Positions 44,801 through 57,150 of a stretch of DNA of 64,000 bases are shown piece by piece. This DNA comes from Seriola aureovittata (Eukaryota > Chordata > Actinopteri > Carangiformes > Carangidae): NCBI RefSeq assembly GCF_021018895.1, contig NC_079377.1:9926501-9990500 (forward strand), written 5' to 3'. A program made the translations under genes and the position numbers. The notes beneath the pieces are model-generated. The model had not been told where the DNA came from and ran no database searches. It saw only the letters and a list, made by a program, of their open reading frames with translations. Each line of letters opens with the position of its first letter. Position 1 is the first letter of the stretch.

Positions 44801-46680
44801 AACTGAGTCCTGATCGTGAGATTCGCTCCCAGAAAACATCTCAAACCAGAACCTCTTCATTTTGATGCCGCTATCATCTCCTTTACATTCCCCCGTACAA
44901 ATATGACACATCAACGGCTTGATTTGCCACTTAAAGCTATCTCCATATGTCTTTGTGTATTTTTGAATAGGCTAAGTGCTTAACAGGATAAAAGAGCAGT
45001 TTGAAAGGGGGGGAAATGTGCCTTGGCACCTGCTGTTAGTGCCTGCCTGTTTGCACATGAATATGATGAGGCTGGCGGTGCGCTGGGCTATTTTAACTTG
45101 CAGATGAGCCATCAGGTCAGTACCATTGCAGCTTTGGTGTATTTTCAAGGATGAGTTGCAGTCAACAGGCCAGTCCGGCTTATTAGCTCCCTCTCCCCGC
45201 TCCTCTCTTTGCACACTAGCGTCCCATTATTCATCGCATTCCCAGCCGCCTCTCTTTGATGCCTTTTCATAAGAGCAATGATAACTGCGATCATTGCAAC
45301 AGCAGTGGTAATTGACCAGCTGCAATCATGGTAAAACACTTCCTGTGTTTGGCTTGATGCAAGGCAGCTCTCTCATCCGTCCACCCCGCCTCTGTTGATA
45401 TTCAAATGATGGGTCTTCTGGAGGAACTACTCAAAAGAGGATAAGCGCTCTCTGGCACCCAAGGGCCCAGCTGAGAGGTCAGGACTGTGGAGATGGACTA
45501 AGGTGAAGCTCTCTTGTGCTTTCGAGGTTAATCAGTAGTCTGACTCTTTACCCGGGCCATGACCTCTTTTCATTGCCCAGCCTCAAAAGTTCACAGGCAG
45601 TCATATGACCACACCTTTTAGTCAAATGAAGACTTGATTCAGTTAAGGCCACACCTGTGTTAGCTTGTGGTTCATTGTGAGTTACATGTTCGTCATGGGG
45701 ATGCATTGGGTAACACAGTGATGGATCTAGACTTGACTCACAATCTCACAAAGAACAGCCCAAATTAGGGCTTCATAGTCTGTCTGTCAGCTACATTATC
45801 TTCCATTTAACTATATCTTGAACGAGCCCACCCACCTTCGCTCACCCTGTCTGTCTTTCTCCCATCAGTATAATATATTAACGCTTTGTAAAAATCTGCT
45901 GCTAACTGTACCTAAACATGGAATTATCAAAAGGGCACACACAGCTACATATAGTCCGAAATGGTTTTCGGAAGGATAAATGACAATTTCAAAACTGTAG
46001 ACTTGTCTTTCTGCTTGGTCCCCTCTCTATTTGTAAATTCATTCAGAGTATGAAGCTGTCAAGGAATATCTTTTTGTGTTTTGGTCTCTTGAGCAGAGAT
46101 TTTCTTTAAACACAAATGGGCAGTTCTCTTGCTGCCTGACATTTCTCATTGCTCCACTTTGCTGAGAGCTGTGATTCATCCTAGACTAAGGATAACTTAC
46201 ATAGCCTACCTCACTACCTATTGAGTCTCAGCTGTCTCACTATCTCTCTCTGTCTTCCTCTCAGTCTCTTGGTTTCTCTTTCAGTGTTTTTGTCTTGCTC
46301 TCCTTCCGTGAAAAGGATTTCCCTATTGTTATATGTCTTCCTATGTTCGCTGTGCCTGTCCCTTTGCATTTGGCCTGGAAAGCTCTTTGACTTACTTTCT
46401 TTTCACTGGTGATCAGAATTACAGACCTACATGTGGTAGACAAGGACATTTCAATGGTGCGCTGACAAATTGAAACACAGACAATTAGAGGATTGAATGG
46501 GAGAACACCATGTCACCTAAGAACAGGCAGAACGTATGCATTTAAGGCTGAAGTGATCATGACCCTAGATTTAGAAGTCACTCTGTTGGTCTGCTGTATG
46601 CGTCTCCCCCTCATTGAGACTTGGTCATTTTGTAAATCCCCCTCCTGTCCTCGCTGACTGGCTTTGACAAACTGATTTGT

Positions 46681-46766
46681 GGTGTGTGTGTGTCTGTGTC
46701 TGTGTCTGTGTGTGTGTGTCTGTGCATGTCTGTGCGTGTCTGTGCGTGTCTGTGTGTGTGTGCGCA
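46681..46766. repeat. TG-rich imperfect microsatellite
   Basis: TG dinucleotides interrupted by regularly spaced C/G substitutions (TGTGTCTGTGTC, TGTGCGTGTC). It gives rise to low-complexity frames on both strands. Confidence 0.95.
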
Positions 46767-47375
46767 CTCCCTCTCCTGTCTTGCCCACCGTGCAAACACT
46801 CACGAGTTTGACCCAATTCTTATCTTATCCCAGAAATAAAAAGATATGCCTATCTACCACACTCTCTGCACCTATACCTATCCAACCTACCAAACCCTTA
46901 CTCTCTTCTCAGTCTGGATCCAGAGAATCCAGGACCACCCCAGAACCCGGGACATCTGGTGTCCACACACGGGTGCAGTAGGAGTATTCCGTTACGGGGA
47001 GGCTGCCCAGCGGCCCAGCCAGCATGGATTACTTATTTTCCTACTGACTCTTGTTTGTGGGATTTCTGCTCTTAATTGAAGGGACCGCATGGTTGTCATG
47101 GTGACACCCAGGACATAAAGCTCGTTGTGAGCTGAGCCAAAGAGTGATCTCTTTGTGCTTTTGGCCTCACAAAGTACTGTGCAAGACCATAGCAAAAAAG
47201 CTGTAATAATGCAGGTGTCTTTGGCAATTTCAGCTGATACCTGGACATATCTCCCTTTCTGTCTGTGCCAGTATTTAGAATCATTTCTCTTTGTATAACT
47301 TGGTACATTAGGTGGAACTAAAACTTCTCCATCAGTGCTGTTGTATAAGATGACATGCTCCACCTGAGCTCATGT

Positions 47376-47396
47376 AAAAAAAAAAAAAAAAAAAAA
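47376..47396 (+). repeat. Poly(A) run
   Basis: 21 consecutive A in foxn2 intron 1, preceded by CATGT. It could be the tail of an old retroposed copy, but no body or target duplication was recognised. Confidence 0.9.
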
Positions 47397-48069
47397 GTGC
47401 CATTGTCTTATTAAAAAGGGTACTTGGGTGGAATTGGTTAATGATACAGGGCTGCTGGCAATATTGAATTTCCTAGTGCTGTTAAATGACAAGTTCAGGG
47501 GCTGTAGCCTCTTCACTCTACTTTGTGTGTGACAAATGAGTCTTGATCCTGGCTGAATGCAGATCAGTCAGTAAGAGCCATCCACTCTGTAAGACGGAGG
47601 CCTTCCACTCATTCCTGCAGTTGTTGGATGGTTTCATGCTCATTTACACATAACGAGCAGCTGGGTCTTGTCTCAAACGAGGTGGGCGTCGAGGAGTGGA
47701 GCCTTAAGTCGGTTCAGTTGCTTGAGAGGACCTCCTCAAAACTCCTTGGCTGGAGTCAAGAGGGGGGGTGGGAGAGCCTCTCTGTGCTCGCCAGGCGTGG
47801 AGGAGAGGGGCAATGAGCAGGTCAGGAAATGCAATAGAGGCAGACAGGCACAGCTACAGGGGGTGTGCCCTCAGGGAAAACTTAAGAAAACAAGGCCAAC
47901 GCTTGGAAGAGCACATCATTCCAATGTGCCACATCCAGTTATTTCATTACAACTTTGTTTTGAAATCAAGTCGACATCAAAACTGTGATTTTATCTCTGT
48001 GCATAAACTGCTCAACATTAACAACCTCTCTTTCTCCCCCTCTCTCTCTCTCCAGACCTCTTTGATTTA

Positions 48070-51000
48070 ATGGGTCCAATCATTGGGATGTCACCAGATA
48101 AGAAAACGGAAATTCCGGGTATGCAAGAGGAGCGGACGGGGCTCAGAGGTGTTTGTGGAGTAGGAACACTGCCTGAGGCGGAGTGTGCGTCCAGTCCGCT
48201 GGCAACCAGCGTGGATCGCACTGGAGGTACAGAAGATGAGGAGCTCACCAACCTCAACTGGCTCCACGAGAACCTGCTTCAGAACTTCACCTTGGGGGGT
48301 CCTGAAGCTCAGCCCAGTGGCAGCCCCCTTTTCGACATAGAGGGAGACTACGGGCCCGGCCAGGGCCCCTCATCCTCCTCCTCATCCTCGTCGCACAGCA
48401 GAGGCAGGGAGCGGGACTCGTTGAAGTCTAAGCCCCCTTTCTCATTTTCTCTGCTCATCTACATGGCCATTGAGCAGTCTCCCAGCAAGTCTTTGCCTGT
48501 TAAAGAAATCTATGGCTGGATTCTTGAGCACTTCCCTTATTTCTCCAATGCTCCCACTGGATGGAAGAACTCAGTTCGTCACAACTTGTCCCTGAACAAA
48601 TGCTTCCGCAAGGTTGAAAGGAGTTTGGGAAAGGTAGGTTTGCAAACTGTGTCCTAACTTTCATACACTTAACTGCACAGTTGAAAAGTATGCCTCTTGA
48701 AACTGTTGTCATCAGTATGCATTGAAGATATGATATGCAAATTTCCATAGGTCAAAATTTGTCTGCTTTGTTTAGCAAAACAGTAACAGTGTAAGAGTGT
48801 GAAGCTGCAGTGTGGCTCATGTGACAGTGGCCAGGACTGTAACACCACTGCAGGAACCTCTGACTCTGCTGCGATAAGGGTGGAATCCAGTCAAGGTCAC
48901 AGATACTCCGTCAGAGGAAATGCAAACACAGCACACTAAGATAGGACTTTATCTCCTGAACCACTACAAGGTAGTGCAACTGTTTTAGCCGGGGAGAGAT
49001 GCATCCCACAGTTTGAAACCTCAATGTCATGCAGCGAGAAGGAAGCAAACATGACATAAAGTACAGACATGAGTTTGTAGGGGGAATCTTTGTCAGTCTA
49101 GTTCTGCCAGAATTATGTTTTACACATGCTCAATTGTATTTGTGTTCCTTTTTATAGAAAGGAAAACAAAATGGAGAAGTTGGCCTTCTCATATGCACAT
49201 GCTTTGCGACTAATGGTTAAACACATCCTGCATATCCTGCACAAACATTCTTGTGAAATAAATAGGATATGAGTAAAACGTTTGTTGTGAAATTGTGAAT
49301 TTACTTTCTTATGGTTGCATTTCCATGTAGCTTTCCAGCCCTTTTGTGTGGAAACAATGTGGTGAGGAGCAGAAAAGGGAGGAGGTGCTTGTTTGAAGAC
49401 ATGACTGACTTTAAAGCCCCTGGTTTCAGATGTTATGTATTTCTATTTAACATTTCTATTCATGATTGAATAAGATAACACTCAAAGTTAAACCTTTTTT
49501 TTTTCTTTTTTTTAATGAAGAGTTTAATACTCAGCTAATCTGCTTTTTCAGGACGGGGGGGTGTGGTTTGATGATATTTGAGTGATAGTATCATAAACAA
49601 ACCCCTCCAGGAGTACCTGTGTCAGACCTACACAGCAACCTAATTTGCATGTTACTATAACTGATCCAGGGAGTGACACGATGGTAGCCATATTGAGCTT
49701 CAGTGTGAGTTCAGACTTGTGACCGGCAGAGCCCGTGGTGCCAAGGCTGTGCCTGGCGAAGACCCGATATTTTGCCACAACGGGAGGGGATGGTGGTTAG
49801 CACTCGGCGAGCGGCAACATGGTGCGGTGCAGGCCGCTCAGCGTGCAGGTGCACAGCGTGAGCCCTTCGTCTGCTGAGAGACCAGCACCAGTTTCACATG
49901 ACACACTGGCTGGTGGTTTCCGTTACCATGGAGACATTTCCTTCTTCCTGCATCAGGGCTGGTTGGTAATCTGAGTCAAGGTTATTCTCCTCCCCTCCCT
50001 CCCTCCCTCCCTCCCGCACTCCCTCACTCCCTCACTCTGTTCTCCTCCCAGACTGGGCAAGAATACGCCGCCATCAGATAAAGTGACAGTTAACACACTC
50101 CCGCACACATCACCAACAGACAAATTCATTCGTCGCACAGTGCGGTGGAGCAATTATTTCCTTCTTCAGTTGAAGCTGTTAAGGAATTCTTTCATATGCA
50201 TTTGCTATTTTCCACTGTTTTGTTTACGACATAGTGATCCTCTCACAACTATTTCTTTGAAGTTTTTCCTTTTTGTGCAAAATGAATGAGAACGACTTGC
50301 ATTAATGAAATGTGACACATCACTATGCTGACTTCAGTGCGTCACAGATTTTGTCAGCGGAGAGAATTTTCTGAATGCAAGCCCTTCCACAAAAAAAACC
50401 CAAAACCATCTGTGCATCATTTTGACGGATTTAAAAATAGAATTTTGCCACAAGGATTTTATTTATTTTTTTTTTAAATATTAAAACAATGAGAATATCT
50501 TGTGTAAAAGGTGCTGTGAAGCTTATTGTTGAGAAAGAGTTTGCATAGAGGTGAGAAGTGTAGGAGTGCACTCAAAAGATAGTGAGAAAAATTGCAAGCC
50601 AGCAGTGTGAATATAAACAATGCAGGATTCAACATAATCGGAAATTCTGCTTTGCCATTGTATTATATGTTATAAACACTGTATTTAAACATGACTTTTG
50701 TTTGTTTACAAGAAAACTCCACAGGGATTTTGTTTAAATATAATCAGAGAACCAATGAGAATAAATTCTGGTTGAATTTATGGCTGTTTTTTAACACATT
50801 TGTTTAATGATCAGGAATCAAGAAAGGGATATACGAACTTCTAGATTTAATGTAAATCAAATTTTGTTGCCACAAGTTTCTTACTTTGGGTGCAGACGTT
50901 TAACTGTCCCTCTTTCCCACAGGCCAATGGAAAAGGTTCTCTGTGGTGTGTGGACCCCGAATACCGCCCCAACCTGATCCAAGCCCTTAAGAAGCAGCAC

Positions 51001-53686
51001 TTCCCTGCCGCACATGCCTTCTGCACACCACCCGCCTCCCCACCCAGGTAAACCCCCATCAGTCAGTGAATTATGAACTTGTATTGGCACATCAGCTCTG
51101 TCTGTGTTCAAATATTATTATTGTATTTACATTTTTATTTTTGTATTTAAATTTTAGTGAAAAGGGTTTCTGTTTTATTCTGGTGGCCTGTGTTTCTCTT
51201 AATTTGACATTTAATTCCTTGAAATAACTGAAAGATCTGGATTTTCTTTACTCTTCCTTTGAGAACGCGACATCTGACCCTTCTTGTCTTTTGTTTACCT
51301 TCCACAGTGCCTCCTCACCCCCTCGCCATCTCTTTCTACAAGAGTGCTCATTCAAAGGTGAGACATGTCTGTTTTTAAATTTGGATGTACAATAAAAGCT
51401 GCCTGCCGTGCAAGAATCTGCAGATGTCTAGAAAATCCAATCAGTGCAGTTTTTTTTTAGCTTGTGTTTGTGCAGTATTTTGATTGTGTTGCCGTTGCAC
51501 ATTTCAGTCCCAGAACATTCAGCATCACTGTGCTTTTTACCTTCAACTCTTGGTTTGATTTGTTGCTTTCAAGTCATTGATGCCTCATGTAGACCATAAT
51601 GTTGAAAACTCCCAGTTGACGTCTCAGCCTCCTCTCTCCCCCCTCTGCCTCTTGGATTTGTAACCTTGACGACAGGCAGAGGTTCTGCCGGTGCTGAGTG
51701 TCGTGCACTCAGTCGCACTGTAATCATTAATAATTTAGAGCCCCAGAAGTGAGCTATGAGGCTTTTAGACACTTTGTCAGGTCTGAAAAGATCGGATGCA
51801 CTCTCAATATCAGTGGCTAGAAATGATCCTCTGGTTTGTTTTGGTGAATCTGCATACCCAGTCCATTCAGTAAACACTGTCTCTAGTTTAAAATTACTGA
51901 AGGAGCCCTGTCCTCCCAGTCCTAATATAGATGCCATGCTACCATGCTTTCACACCTTAGGACTGACCATCGTGCATGTTCTCTCCTCTTCCAGAGTCTG
52001 ACATTGATGCTGCCACTACCATGATGCTCTTAAACTCTGCCCCCGGGCACCACGTTGACCCATGTAAGAGAATCCACAAGCAGCCATTCTTTCACCTGTT
52101 CTTCCACCTTTTTGTGTCCTACCCCTGACATACCACCCTGTCATTGCTTAAATCTTCTTTTATTTGGTGTGCTTTTATTTGTTATGTCTACGTCACCCGT
52201 CCTTATAAGCAAAACCTTGGTTCTTGAGCAGGAAAAGTTTCAAGAACATTACTTGCACTTGATTGCAAACAATTTTTCCTGTATAAATTCTTTCAAACAC
52301 GTATTGAAGGAGTAGTTTGACATTTGGGAAATACTAGATTTAGCAGCTGGTTAGCTTATCTTAGCACAAAGAAGGAGATAGGGAAACAGCTTGCCTGGCT
52401 CTGTGCAAAGGTGAGCAAATCCACCTAGCTGTAAAGCTCACTACATGTCATATGGTGTTTTTTTTAAATCCGTACAAAACCTGAAGTATTACGACAATTC
52501 TCTGTTTTACGGGGGCGGGGTTACTTGCCTGACAGGAAGTTACTTGTCCAAAAAATCTCATCTAACTAAGTATATCGCAACATGCTGAACTTTACCCTGT
52601 GATTGATTCTAAAATGTTTTTAGAGAATATTACGGCAGCTAAAGGCAGTCTCAGAGAGTGTTGTGAAAGTGCATGATCTTTCTACATGGTAAATCGTTAA
52701 TTTCATGTGTTTTTAGACTTAAGATGTTTTTTAAATCAAAGTTATGTTATTGCTGTTATCGCTTACACTTCAGATGAGATTAGACTTTATTTAGCCTGTA
52801 CTTAGTTCATTTGCTTCATTGTCTGCAGAAGCCCCCTGAAGACCATTTAGTGTGAGTGGGTTCTGCTAATATTTGTACTTTCCTCATCTGTGTGGATTCT
52901 GCTTTAACATGCATGCAGCAAGATATTTTTAAATCAGGTTTTCCCATTTGGGCCAAGGCTGATCTTAGTTCTGCTTTATACTATAAACAAAACAGGCTAA
53001 AGCCACAGTGTGTAGCGCACTGTGTCTGATTTCTGCTTTTTCTGCAGGAGCAAAACAATAGTTTACTGTGCAGTTACATTAGGATTCACCTACTGTCAGT
53101 CACAACCTGCTTTAGGGCAATTAAAGTAAGACACTTACCCCGCTTTAGTCTGCTAAATTTGTTTTGTTTTGACTATATTGGTCATGCACTAACAAGCCTC
53201 GAAGAAAACTTTTACATTTGAATGCGGATTAATAACTCTGTCCATCTTCTGCTCTCCTCAGGCAATTCTGACAGCCCACTGGACCTCTCCAGACCTGACT
53301 CCGTTCTGGTGAGCAGTGATCCAAAGCAGGACCACAATTACAGCAGCGTAGCTCTACAACGCTGCTCTTCCCGCTCGTCCTCCTCGTCTCTTTCCTCCCT
53401 GGACGAAGGAGGCTGCGACCGCAGGCAGTCCCGCCGTGCCGGCAGCGAGGGCTTCCACAGCGACGAGGACTCCGACCTCTGGGACGAAAGGGGCGTCCAC
53501 CAGACTTCTAGACGTCCACCCGCCATCAAGTGGCCCGCAGGCAAGAGGGCGCGACGTGAGGTCAAGCCAGAGTTGGATGAGGAGCTGAAGGAAGCCGCTG
53601 GCTCCTTGCTGCACCTTGCTGGTATACGCAGCTGCACGGAGGGCTCCAAACGTACTGTCAAGAGCACAAAACTTAACAGGAAATGA
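48070..53686 (+). CDS. foxn2: Forkhead box protein N2
   Basis: FOXN2 (HTLF) is a nuclear winged-helix transcription factor. Coding exons: 48070-48633 (exon begins 48056), 50923-51047, 51308-51357, 51995-52063, 53262-53686; GT-AG throughout, phases closing to 410 aa (human 431). The start [12 protein letters not shown] matches the human FOXN2 start. [20 protein letters not shown] (about 57-76) is the conserved N-terminal segment. The forkhead domain is about 121-215: [15 protein letters not shown], then [16 protein letters not shown] (recognition helix) in exon 2, continuing as [21 protein letters not shown] in exon 3. The C-terminal half carries [42 protein letters not shown] and [16 protein letters not shown], all FOXN2/FOXN3-type. 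FOXN2 is preferred over FOXN3 from the N-terminus and the synteny. The region between MMLLN and DHNY is shorter than in human, so a small exon may be absent or missed. The intron before exon 6 (52064-53261) holds a SINE-like repeat. Confidence 0.93.
49988..50036. repeat. (CTCC)n / CTCACTCC low-complexity tract
   Basis: Pyrimidine-only tract of CTCC units followed by three CTCACTCC-like units, in the second foxn2 coding intron. The opposite strand is purine-only. Confidence 0.9.
52302..52605 (+). mobile_element. Common teleost SINE/MITE-like repeat in a foxn2 intron
   Basis: The sequence reads through several landmarks of an abundant fish repeat in order: GGAGTAGTTTGACATTTGGG, TTAGCTTATCTTAGCACAAAG, GGAAACAGCTTGCCTGGCTC, CAAATCCACCTAGC, TAAAGCTCACTACATG, AAATCCGTACAAAACCTGAAG, ACAGGAAGTTACTTG, CATGCTGAACTTTA. 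It is non-coding and diverged. The family name was not determined and the right boundary is approximate. Confidence 0.75.
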
Positions 53687-54761
53687 AGATTTTTTTTTTT
53701 TTTTGTCCCCCATCAGACTCCGGACCCTGTGAACCCTAACCTCTGACCCCTGATCGTCTGTCCCAGTGTGCCTCCTTCTCCTTATCTGATCGTTCATTGG
53801 CCATTTTGAGCCTTTTCTTTTTGTTTGGGAATATCCCTGTCCAACAACACAAATGGCAATAGTATCGTTCACACAGGAGAACAAAGCCATATAGAGACTT
53901 TTGTAACTCGGGGGTAACTGCTGGGGGTGGGTGTTTGGGCTATGGAGAACCATTAAGATACCTATCCAAAATGACCTGCCTGCTTCTGTTGGATTGGGAG
54001 ATTATGATTCAAGAATTTTTTTTTTTTTTTCTCTGAAAGACAAAATGGGAAAAGCTGAAGGTTTTATAACTCAAAGCGTTGCATGCTTCCTCCTCAAACC
54101 TGTATCCTCTTCCAAGTGAATCTATTTATGAAGCGAATGAGTGCATGTTTGTAACAGACAAAATCTAACCTCCTGGTGTTATCAGTTCTCCTTTTTGTGC
54201 TAAAGAAGAAAATGCCACTGTTTTGAAAGGAATTCTTGCTCCATTAATCCTCTTGTAAGAGAGATGCAATAATTAATCCACAACCTTTAGACATTTATTT
54301 CATGGTGGCGTTTTTCAGAGTTGAGTATGCTAGTTAAACTTTACAATTAAGAGAATGAATGGAGTAGTATTATGATCTTGTTTTGCGATAAACTTATTAC
54401 ACACGAGCTCTGACTCTATTTCAGGATTAGCAAGATGTGGAAATAGTATTACTCTGCCACTGCCAAATTTAGTTGCAAAGTTAGCTATACTACTTTGCTC
54501 ACATCTGTATGGCCATTACTGTGCCATATGAATGAAAGCTGTTTTCATTACTTTTCTTTTTTCTTTTTTTAATCCACTGCTCATCCTGTCAGTCCCCTTC
54601 ATTCATCAGTGTGTTTTTTGACATTTATTGTGCAGATACAGAACATATATTCACATGTTTGATGACGGCCTATGCAAAGTGAACATCTGCCATGTATTGC
54701 CAGATGTTCACTGTGTGTTCATAGGTAATCCTCCATAGATTTTTATTTTATTTTTGTGGGG

Positions 54762-54821
54762 GTGTGTGTGTGTGCGTGTGTGTGCGTGCGCGCGCGCGTG
54801 TGTGTGTGTGTGTGTGTGTGT
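54762..54821. repeat. (GT)n with internal (CG)n core
   Basis: About 60 bp of almost uninterrupted alternating purine-pyrimidine, GTGTGTG around a central GCGTGCGCGCGCGCGTG block. Such runs favour left-handed Z-DNA in vitro. Confidence 0.95.
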
Positions 54822-57123
54822 ATCATAGTGCATGTCGACTTCAGCCTGAACCTGAGATGACGGTCACGACAAAAAAAAAAAAAAAAGACTTTGAAATGGT
54901 GAGACTACTTTCTTCTGCTGACAAAGTAGTCATTCTACTCTTGAATACGATTGGTGTACTGACAGATCTCCTCGCTACAGCTGTTAGTGTTGGGCTGCTT
55001 TGTAATCTGCTTGCTTCTGGTCCTTTTGAATGCAGAGCTGGTTAATGGTCAGAAGCAGGAGTGGACAGTTAATTACAACAGCTTCTTGCTCCATTATTTG
55101 GGTTTTCAGTTTGATTATACCTCTGTGTGTTCTCCTTGATTTTAAAAGTCTTTTGTTTTTTTGTTTTTTTTAAGTTTTAGCTAATTTCCTGCTGGCTGAT
55201 CCTGTGGCCTAGTTCACTAACAATTTGAGGGAAGGTGTGTCTGTTTTGGTTCAAATAAATGAAAGATCCAGAGCTTAGAGCATATTCAAGTGCAAAGAAG
55301 GAGAAGGGAACAAGACAGTAATGGCCAGAGAGAAGTGAACTTTGTATGTGTAAGCGCTCACAGGCGAGATGGTGAAGACCTGTGCTGCCGCTCATATGTC
55401 GTGCCCTCGGTTCTGGCTGGCCACTGGTGTTTTTTGTTCTTCCTTCTAGAACAAAATCAGGAAGTGCACGATCTCTTCTCAAGCTGTGAAATGGAGTGTT
55501 TATTGCCAGTTGATTGCATGCAGTTCACTGAGGGGAAGTTGCGAGCCACTTGTGTAAAAAGGCCAATATTCTCATTTGAACTTTTAAAAAGGCTGCACAC
55601 TCGCAGCGCACAATACAACGTAGCATGGAACCGCACAAGGCTAACAAACTGAAAATGATATAATTTCTTCCCACTGTACTAGATCACATTGTGTCACAGT
55701 GACTGTTAGTATAGCACGCATGCTCAGTGCCAAACATTTTCTTGTGCCACTGATGTAAAACTGCAAAGGGCCATAGTCACTATATTCCCCTGCTGCCACA
55801 ATGTAAATGTGATTTAGAGCGACAATGCCCTAGTTTTCTGAATCATCCCTAACAGGAAATGGGAGAGGACTCTGGTCAGTACAGTGACTTAACCAATCAT
55901 TTTGGTCTATCTTTAGAGCGGGAACTGTTCTTACCAGAGTAAGCTTCAGTTCTCAGAAGTAATACTTGCATACACTGGTCTTGTTTAGCTGTGAAAAAAA
56001 AGAACAAATTATTGTTCATTAATCATCATCTTATTTATGACATTAATTTATGGGATTATTGAATGCATACTCTATCAAACACTGGTCATTTGAAAGAAGT
56101 GACTGGGCACATTTATTTTTCTCCCTCTGTGAACTCCTCTTAATAAGTATTTTTGTTTTCCTCCTTGTTTATTTTACAGCAATACATTTTTTTCCTTTCA
56201 CTATGTTATAGTGATTAAGTATGCCAATATCTATTGTCTTTAGAGCGGGTGTTTTTTTTTTGTTTTGTTTTGTTTTTTTCATTTTAACCATGACTGCCAG
56301 GTTTTCTTGATGTTTTGTTTTGCTTTTTGTTAGAAGACAGTTATTAACATTGATCCTGAAACCTTTTGTTGCCAAAATTGATGTACAGCTGGGGTATAAA
56401 ATTTAAGACGGACACATTCCCCACGTACTGTAGAAGTTCTTTTGAACCTAATTTAATTATTTTTACATTTGTCACATGTATTGTTTATTTTTAGATATTA
56501 TGACTAAGTAGTGGCAAATTGAAGATTAGCTCTCAATCTCATCACGGATAAGATTCTTAAAAAAAAAAAAGACTGCCGCTCATAACTGAAGCTTCCAGGT
56601 ATCGTTATGGGATGTTGAGATGTTTTGAATATTACTGGAAAACTGGATCAGACTAAGCCATTCCCCAGGCTGCTGCTGTTTAGTTTTAGACCTAACATTT
56701 GCGGAGAAATTATGGAGAGACTTGTAGAGGAAAATCTCACTCATTCTTTCTGTAGCACTTGCAAAAGAAATGTTATATTGGTCTCAAAGTGACACTGAGT
56801 CAGCAAGTTGATTTGTGGACGAGCTACCTAAACATGTCGGGGTCCCAGGACTTAAAACCCAGTTGCTTCATCACTTAGCAGCTGTGATTGAATACTGATT
56901 ATGTGATTCTCTAAATTCTGTTGCAGTTCCTATGGGTATGATGAACATTGTTGCATTTGACAAAGCTGCCAACCCAGTATCAGTTTGTGTCAGTTGTCTG
57001 CCATGTCTCTTAGACCGACACACCTTTTGGTTTTTGTATGCTAACCTCTGTTGATAAAATGTTTATAAGATTTATTTTCGCCAAAGATATGCAATTGCAT
57101 TATATATGGTATTACAAAATATT

Positions 57124-57129
57124 AATAAA
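57124..57129 (+). terminator. foxn2: foxn2 poly(A) signal AATAAA
   Basis: Canonical hexamer followed within 30-45 bp by a T/GT-rich element (TTGTTATT, TCTTTTTGTTCTCGTCTG), the usual arrangement for cleavage and polyadenylation. Assigned to foxn2 by orientation. Confidence 0.65.
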
Positions 57130-57150
57130 AACCTGTTCTTGTTATTACTG

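Larger units (their letters stand above)
38066..48055 (+). other. foxn2: foxn2 first intron (10 kb)
   Basis: No second gene is seen inside. The first 450 bp is CpG-rich, with TAACGTTA at 38243 and 38470. A segment at 39305-39523 has good acceptor and donor signals and may be an alternative 5' UTR exon. Complex, non-repetitive islands at 41930-42130, 44590-44950 and 45060-45340 may be enhancers. A 37-bp direct repeat lies at 41674/41845, a TG-rich repeat at 46681-46766 and a poly(A) run at 47376-47396. The remainder is unremarkable AT-rich sequence. Confidence 0.6.
53687..57150 (+). other. foxn2: foxn2 3' UTR (inferred)
   Basis: From the foxn2 stop (TGA 53684-53686) to just past AATAAA at 57124. 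It is AT-rich and contains poly(T) right after the stop, a long GT/CG alternating run (54762-54821), and an earlier AATAAA near 55254 that could give a shorter transcript. No conserved coding frame was found. FOXN-family 3' UTRs of several kb are usual in vertebrates. Confidence 0.6.

Noticed and set aside
44651..44914. 87-codon minus-strand frame with CHICTGEC
   Set aside because: The cysteines are too few and irregular for a zinc finger, and no splice signals flank it; treated as a CNE instead.
47376..47396. Poly(A) run as evidence of a processed pseudogene
   Set aside because: No coding remnant, poly(A) signal or target-site duplication was found upstream.
53354..53953. 199-codon minus-strand frame
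   Set aside because: Antisense to the last foxn2 coding exon; the Ser/Arg-rich sense strand keeps the reverse frame open.
54764..55045. 93-codon frame with a Cys-Val/Arg-Ala repeat start
   Set aside because: Begins inside the GT/CG microsatellite; product of simple repeat translation.
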